A stretch of DNA of 24,344 nucleotides. Origin: an uncultured Collinsella sp. GTDB lineage: Bacteria > Actinomycetota > Coriobacteriia > Coriobacteriales > Coriobacteriaceae. Position numbers and translations under genes: made by a program. Of the stretch, positions 21,352 to 24,344 are shown piece after piece (position 1 is the stretch's first letter; each line of letters starts with the position of its first letter). Under the pieces are notes generated by a model. It did not search any database and had not been told where the DNA came from. It was given only the letters and a program-made list of their open reading frames with translations. The stretch covers positions 1 through 24,344 of the forward strand of contig CABQJV010000030.1 in assembly GCA_902464565.1 (NCBI GenBank). Reading direction: 5' to 3'.

Positions 21352-22314
21352 GTGAGTGCGTTCTACTTCTTCTACGGAATCACGTTCGTCTTGGTTTGCA
21401 TGGTGGCGGTGTGCGTATCGGTATGCACGTACCTCGTCTCACATCGAACAAGCTACTTGACGGTCTCGGCCTTCTTTTTCTTCGACATGCTCGAAAGCGC
21501 CATCGTATTCCTCGATGAGTATCAGGACCGTAAGATGATGGCAGATATCCTCAGCAGCCAATTTCCCATGACTCACCCCATAACGAAACTCGTCCTATCG
21601 ATTGGAATCATGGCGAGTATGTGGGCATTTGCATTGGCGATCGTAAACAAGACGAGCCGGCTTCACATGCTCGTACCCTGCATCGCCTTTTCTGCTTTCG
21701 AGGCCATGTCGCTTGTGTTGCAGCCCGATTCAATCAAACAACTCGCCTTTTATGCGTTGCGCTCCTTGTTCATGTTCGTGGCGTTTGGCATGATTTTCGT
21801 CTGCTACCGCAAAAGCAAGCCGTTGGCGCGAAAGAGCTTCTATGCACGCTACGGCAGGTTTCTTATTGTGATGGCTGTGTTGACGGCGTTTGTTCTGATC
21901 GAGGATGTACGCGTTCTCGGGCTGAATATTGGGCGGATCGAAGTCATCGATTACCTGTATTTTGCCTACGGCAGAAACATCCCAGAGAACATCATGAGCG
22001 TGGTGGCCGCGATATATACCATTCGTGCGGCGTCGCGGATCTTGTCGTTGCGCTTTTCTGCTCCGCCCACAACGTCTGGCACCTCTGCCAAGCTGATTGC
22101 GGAGGTCCGCTTCTCGGCATTCTGCGACCAGCACGATATCTCCGCGCGTGAACGCGAAGTGCTCGACCTTCTGCTCGATGGCCAGGATAACCGCGCCATA
22201 GCGAATGATTTATTTATCTCTGTCGGCACGGTCAAATCGCATGTTCACACGATATTCCGTAAATGCGGTGTCTCATCGCGATCCGAGCTTCTTCAGAGCT
22301 TTTGGGCAGGTTAA
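21352..22314 (+). CDS. Membrane-anchored LuxR-type transcriptional regulator (LuxR3)
   Basis: This 320-aa protein is the third member of the membrane LuxR set. About seven hydrophobic segments occupy residues 5-230, and a LuxR helix-turn-helix lies at about 262-314 (ISAREREVLDLLLDGQDNR followed by IANDLFISVGTVKSHVHTIFR). It shares FLDEY (53-57), the acidic pair ED (184-185) and YGRNIPEN (206-213) with the other two. Translation starts at a GTG with GAAAGG 7 nt upstream; no in-frame ATG is better placed. The gene is directly upstream of, and co-directional with, the exported amidohydrolase, with a 138-nt gap holding a hairpin. It is therefore the likely regulator of that enzyme. The ligand is unknown. 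Confidence 0.87.
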   Translation: MSAFYFFYGITFVLVCMVAVCVSVCTYLVSHRTSYLTVSAFFFFDMLESAIVFLDEYQDRKMMADILSSQFPMTHPITKLVLSIGIMASMWAFALAIVNKTSRLHMLVPCIAFSAFEAMSLVLQPDSIKQLAFYALRSLFMFVAFGMIFVCYRKSKPLARKSFYARYGRFLIVMAVLTAFVLIEDVRVLGLNIGRIEVIDYLYFAYGRNIPENIMSVVAAIYTIRAASRILSLRFSAPPTTSGTSAKLIAEVRFSAFCDQHDISAREREVLDLLLDGQDNRAIANDLFISVGTVKSHVHTIFRKCGVSSRSELLQSFWAG

Positions 22315-22319
22315 AGGCA

Positions 22320-22360
22320 GGGTTATAGGGGATATAAGCCTCCGCTTACGGCAATAACCC
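22320..22360 (+). terminator. Weak hairpin after LuxR3
   Basis: GGGTTAT (22320-22326) and ATAACCC (22354-22360) are perfect inverted arms with an inner GCC/GGC stem, followed by CGTTTG. It starts 6 nt after the LuxR3 stop. The T-run is short, so partial termination or attenuation before the amidohydrolase is as likely as a full stop. Confidence 0.4.
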
Positions 22361-22370
22361 CGTTTGTGCA

Positions 22371-22408
22371 GGCAAGTTTATACCCGGGGGTGCTATTCAG
22401 GTGATAGC
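22371..22408 (+). promoter_or_regulatory. Possible regulatory site before the exported amidohydrolase
   Basis: TTTATACCCGGGGGTGCTAT lies about 65 nt before the start codon, and GCTAT/ATAGC forms a small inverted repeat at its end (22392-22408). The minus strand upstream of LuxR1 carries a related string, TATACCCCGGGAGATATAGC (about 5904-5879). The shared ATACCC-GGG core may be a common regulator site, but two loose matches are weak evidence. Confidence 0.25.
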
Positions 22409-22452
22409 AAGCGTCGCGAAAGCGCGGCGATGTCAACAGAAAGGTGGGTTAT

Positions 22453-24255
22453 ATGAAGACCTCTATCCCCCCCGTTTCCCGTAGAAGCTTTCTCGGCCTG
22501 AGCACGTTGGGCGCCGCGGCTGTTGCGGTGGGTGCCGCCGGTTGCGCCAACAATTCTTCAAATGCCGGAAGCACCGGCAGCGCGAGTTCCGATAAGGCAT
22601 CCATCGTCTTTCGTAACGGCACGATTCAGACGATGGTCAAAGAGGGCGACACTGCGGCCGCTCTGGCTGTCTCGGGCAACAAGATCGTATATGTAGGCGA
22701 AGACTCCGGTGTTGACGAGTACATCGATGACAACACGCGCGTCATCGATCTTGATGGCGGTATGGTGACCCCCGGCTTTATGGACGGCCATATCCACGCT
22801 CCGGGCAACTGGGTGACCGCGCTGTACGAGATCGATCTTACCAAGAGCACCACGATCGATGAGTATAAGAAGGTGATCAGTGATTTTGTAACCAAGCATC
22901 CCGATGATAAGGCTTACGTTGGCGGCTCGTTCATGATCAACGCCTTCGAGCAAGAGGATGGCACCAATCCCGGCCCCAACAAGTCCATCCTCGATGAGAT
23001 CTGCTCCGATAAGCCCATCTTGCTGACCGATGTTTCCCATCATTCGGTGTGGGTCAACAGCCGTGCGCTCGAGCTTGCGGGCATCGATAACGATACCCCC
23101 AATCCCACGGGCGGCATCATCACCCGCGATGCAAACGGCGAGGCGACTGGCTACTTGATTGATTCTGCTGCCACTATGGTGAGGGAGGTTGTCTCCGTCA
23201 AGCATACGGACAAGGAGCTTGAGAACGCTATCGACAAGTACCAGCAGGTGGCTACGAAATACGGCATCACCGGCATTACCAACATAAGCGTCGTGGGAGA
23301 GTCTACGGCGCAGGATTGCCAGTTCTATACTGACCTTGAGAAAGAGGGCAAGCTTAACCTGCGCATGCGAGTACTTCCTACCATTGTGCCCGGCATGACG
23401 GCTAAAAAGGCTCTTAAAACCGTGAAGGACCTCAAGAAGTTCGATAGCAACATGATCTCTACCGGTACGGTCAAGATCTACTCCGATGGCGTTACCGAGG
23501 GCGGCAGCGCCGTGATGCTCGAGCCATATACCTCCGCCGCCGGTAAGGGCGATAACTGGCACGGCGAGTCCGTCTGGGACCAGCAGGAGTTCAGCGACAT
23601 GGTGGCCGCCCTCGACAAAGAGGGTGTTCAGATTCATGTTCACGCGATCGGCGACGGCGCCGTCCACAATACACTCGATGCCTACGAGCGCTGCGTCAAG
23701 GAGAACGGCGAGCGCGATGATCGCCGCAACACCATGACGCATGTGTGCGCAATCACCGACGAGGACATTAAGCGCGTCGCCGATCTCGACATCGTGTGCG
23801 CGCTGCAGTTCCTGTGGATGTATCACGATTCTTTGTGCGACCTCGAGATCGCCATGGTGGGCGAGGATCGCGCCATGAAGTTCTACCCCGTCAAGAACAT
23901 GCTCGAGGCCGGCTGCTTTATCTCCGGTGCGAGCGATGGCCCGGTCACCGGCTATGCGCCGCTCGAGGAGATCGAGGTGGCCGTTACGCGCAACAGCCCG
24001 TTTCCCGAGGAGGAGGACACTGATATGTACCGTTGGCCCGAGCAAGCCATCACGGCATATCAGGCGCTCGAGGCATATACCAAAAACGTTGCCTTCGAGA
24101 ACTACATGGAGGATAAAGTCGGTACGCTCGAGGTGGGCAAGCTCGCCGATCTCACGGTGCTCGACCAAGACATCCTTCATTGCGATCCCAAGAAGATCTC
24201 CGATACCAAGGTTCTGTTCACTGTCTCCGATGGCCGTATCGTATACGAGGGATAA
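22453..24255 (+). CDS. YtcJ-type amidohydrolase, Tat-exported lipoprotein
   Basis: This 600-aa enzyme is a paralogue of the cytosolic amidohydrolase at 13841 but carries an export signal. SRRSFLG at 9-15 is a twin-arginine motif, a hydrophobic stretch follows, and AAGC with Cys31 is a lipobox, so the folded, metal-loaded enzyme is probably exported by Tat and lipid-anchored outside the membrane. A Ser/Gly/Asn-rich linker leads to the catalytic domain: GFMDGHIH (His113, His115), a candidate bridging Lys341 (TVKIYSDGV), HVHAIGD (His397), MTH (His430) and ASDGP (Asp495). The ATG at 22453 is preferred over a GTG 9 nt earlier, because GAAAGG then sits about 8-9 nt upstream. It lies behind LuxR3 and probably processes an external amide. 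The natural substrate is unknown. Confidence 0.87.
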   Translation: MKTSIPPVSRRSFLGLSTLGAAAVAVGAAGCANNSSNAGSTGSASSDKASIVFRNGTIQTMVKEGDTAAALAVSGNKIVYVGEDSGVDEYIDDNTRVIDLDGGMVTPGFMDGHIHAPGNWVTALYEIDLTKSTTIDEYKKVISDFVTKHPDDKAYVGGSFMINAFEQEDGTNPGPNKSILDEICSDKPILLTDVSHHSVWVNSRALELAGIDNDTPNPTGGIITRDANGEATGYLIDSAATMVREVVSVKHTDKELENAIDKYQQVATKYGITGITNISVVGESTAQDCQFYTDLEKEGKLNLRMRVLPTIVPGMTAKKALKTVKDLKKFDSNMISTGTVKIYSDGVTEGGSAVMLEPYTSAAGKGDNWHGESVWDQQEFSDMVAALDKEGVQIHVHAIGDGAVHNTLDAYERCVKENGERDDRRNTMTHVCAITDEDIKRVADLDIVCALQFLWMYHDSLCDLEIAMVGEDRAMKFYPVKNMLEAGCFISGASDGPVTGYAPLEEIEVAVTRNSPFPEEEDTDMYRWPEQAITAYQALEAYTKNVAFENYMEDKVGTLEVGKLADLTVLDQDILHCDPKKISDTKVLFTVSDGRIVYEG

Positions 24256-24344
24256 TCGGTCGATTGAGGTGAACAACGGACGATTTGCTCGGCAGAACGC
24301 TTGGTTGCCAGCTGTCGTCGCGATTTAGCACAGACCGCCGCGGA
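24256..24344. other. Tail of the window
   Basis: These 89 nt after the exported amidohydrolase contain no gene, terminator or repeat that I can support. Confidence 0.4.

Overview
The window looks like a chromosomal stretch from a gut actinobacterium of the class Coriobacteriia, most likely Collinsella or a close relative. The reasons are moderately high GC, AAGGAG-type ribosome binding sites, and several membrane-anchored LuxR-type regulators next to catabolic genes, a hallmark of Coriobacteriia. The genus is an inference; no rRNA or tRNA lies in the window.

Layout. (1) 1-587 has no convincing gene. (2) 588-4690 holds a MutT-Vsr fusion protein on the minus strand, divergent from a two-gene BceAB/MacB-like ABC exporter. 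(3) 4874-10307 is an agmatine deiminase pathway locus. A membrane LuxR regulator diverges from putrescine carbamoyltransferase (ptcA), an agmatine/putrescine antiporter (aguD) and agmatine deiminase (aguA). (4) 10470-13525 holds a second antiporter, a 63-aa unknown ORF on the opposite strand and a second membrane LuxR. (5) 13841-16891 is a cytosolic YtcJ-type amidohydrolase plus a MATE transporter, preceded by an unusually structured leader. (6) 16957-19060 is a soluble LuxR regulator divergent from a second agmatine deiminase. (7) About 19225-20282 is decayed DNA: a transglutaminase-like N-terminal remnant joined out of frame to the C-lobe of a TerY-triad-type protein kinase. (8) 20339-20989 is a GNAT acetyltransferase. 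(9) 21352-24255 is a third membrane LuxR followed by a Tat-exported lipoprotein paralogue of the amidohydrolase.

How the genes work together. Agmatine would be imported in exchange for putrescine (AguD), deiminated to N-carbamoylputrescine (AguA) and phosphorolysed to putrescine and carbamoyl phosphate (PtcA). Carbamate kinase, which would recover the ATP, is not in the window. Antiporter and deiminase are each present twice, and the amidohydrolase is present as a cytosolic and an exported form. Four LuxR-type regulators are interspersed, each next to one transport or enzyme unit. My reading is an expanded, modular island for guanidino/amide compounds in which each LuxR may sense its own small molecule.

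Intergenic DNA is rich in long, often perfect inverted repeats. Some are clear terminators (10425-10465, 16924-16958, 19099-19133). Others look like dispersed palindromic elements (4735-4832, 10308-10395, 10470-10546, 21135-21202) or structured mRNA leaders (8866-9062, 13699-13805, 17878-17925). No CRISPR array, insertion sequence, tRNA or rRNA was seen.
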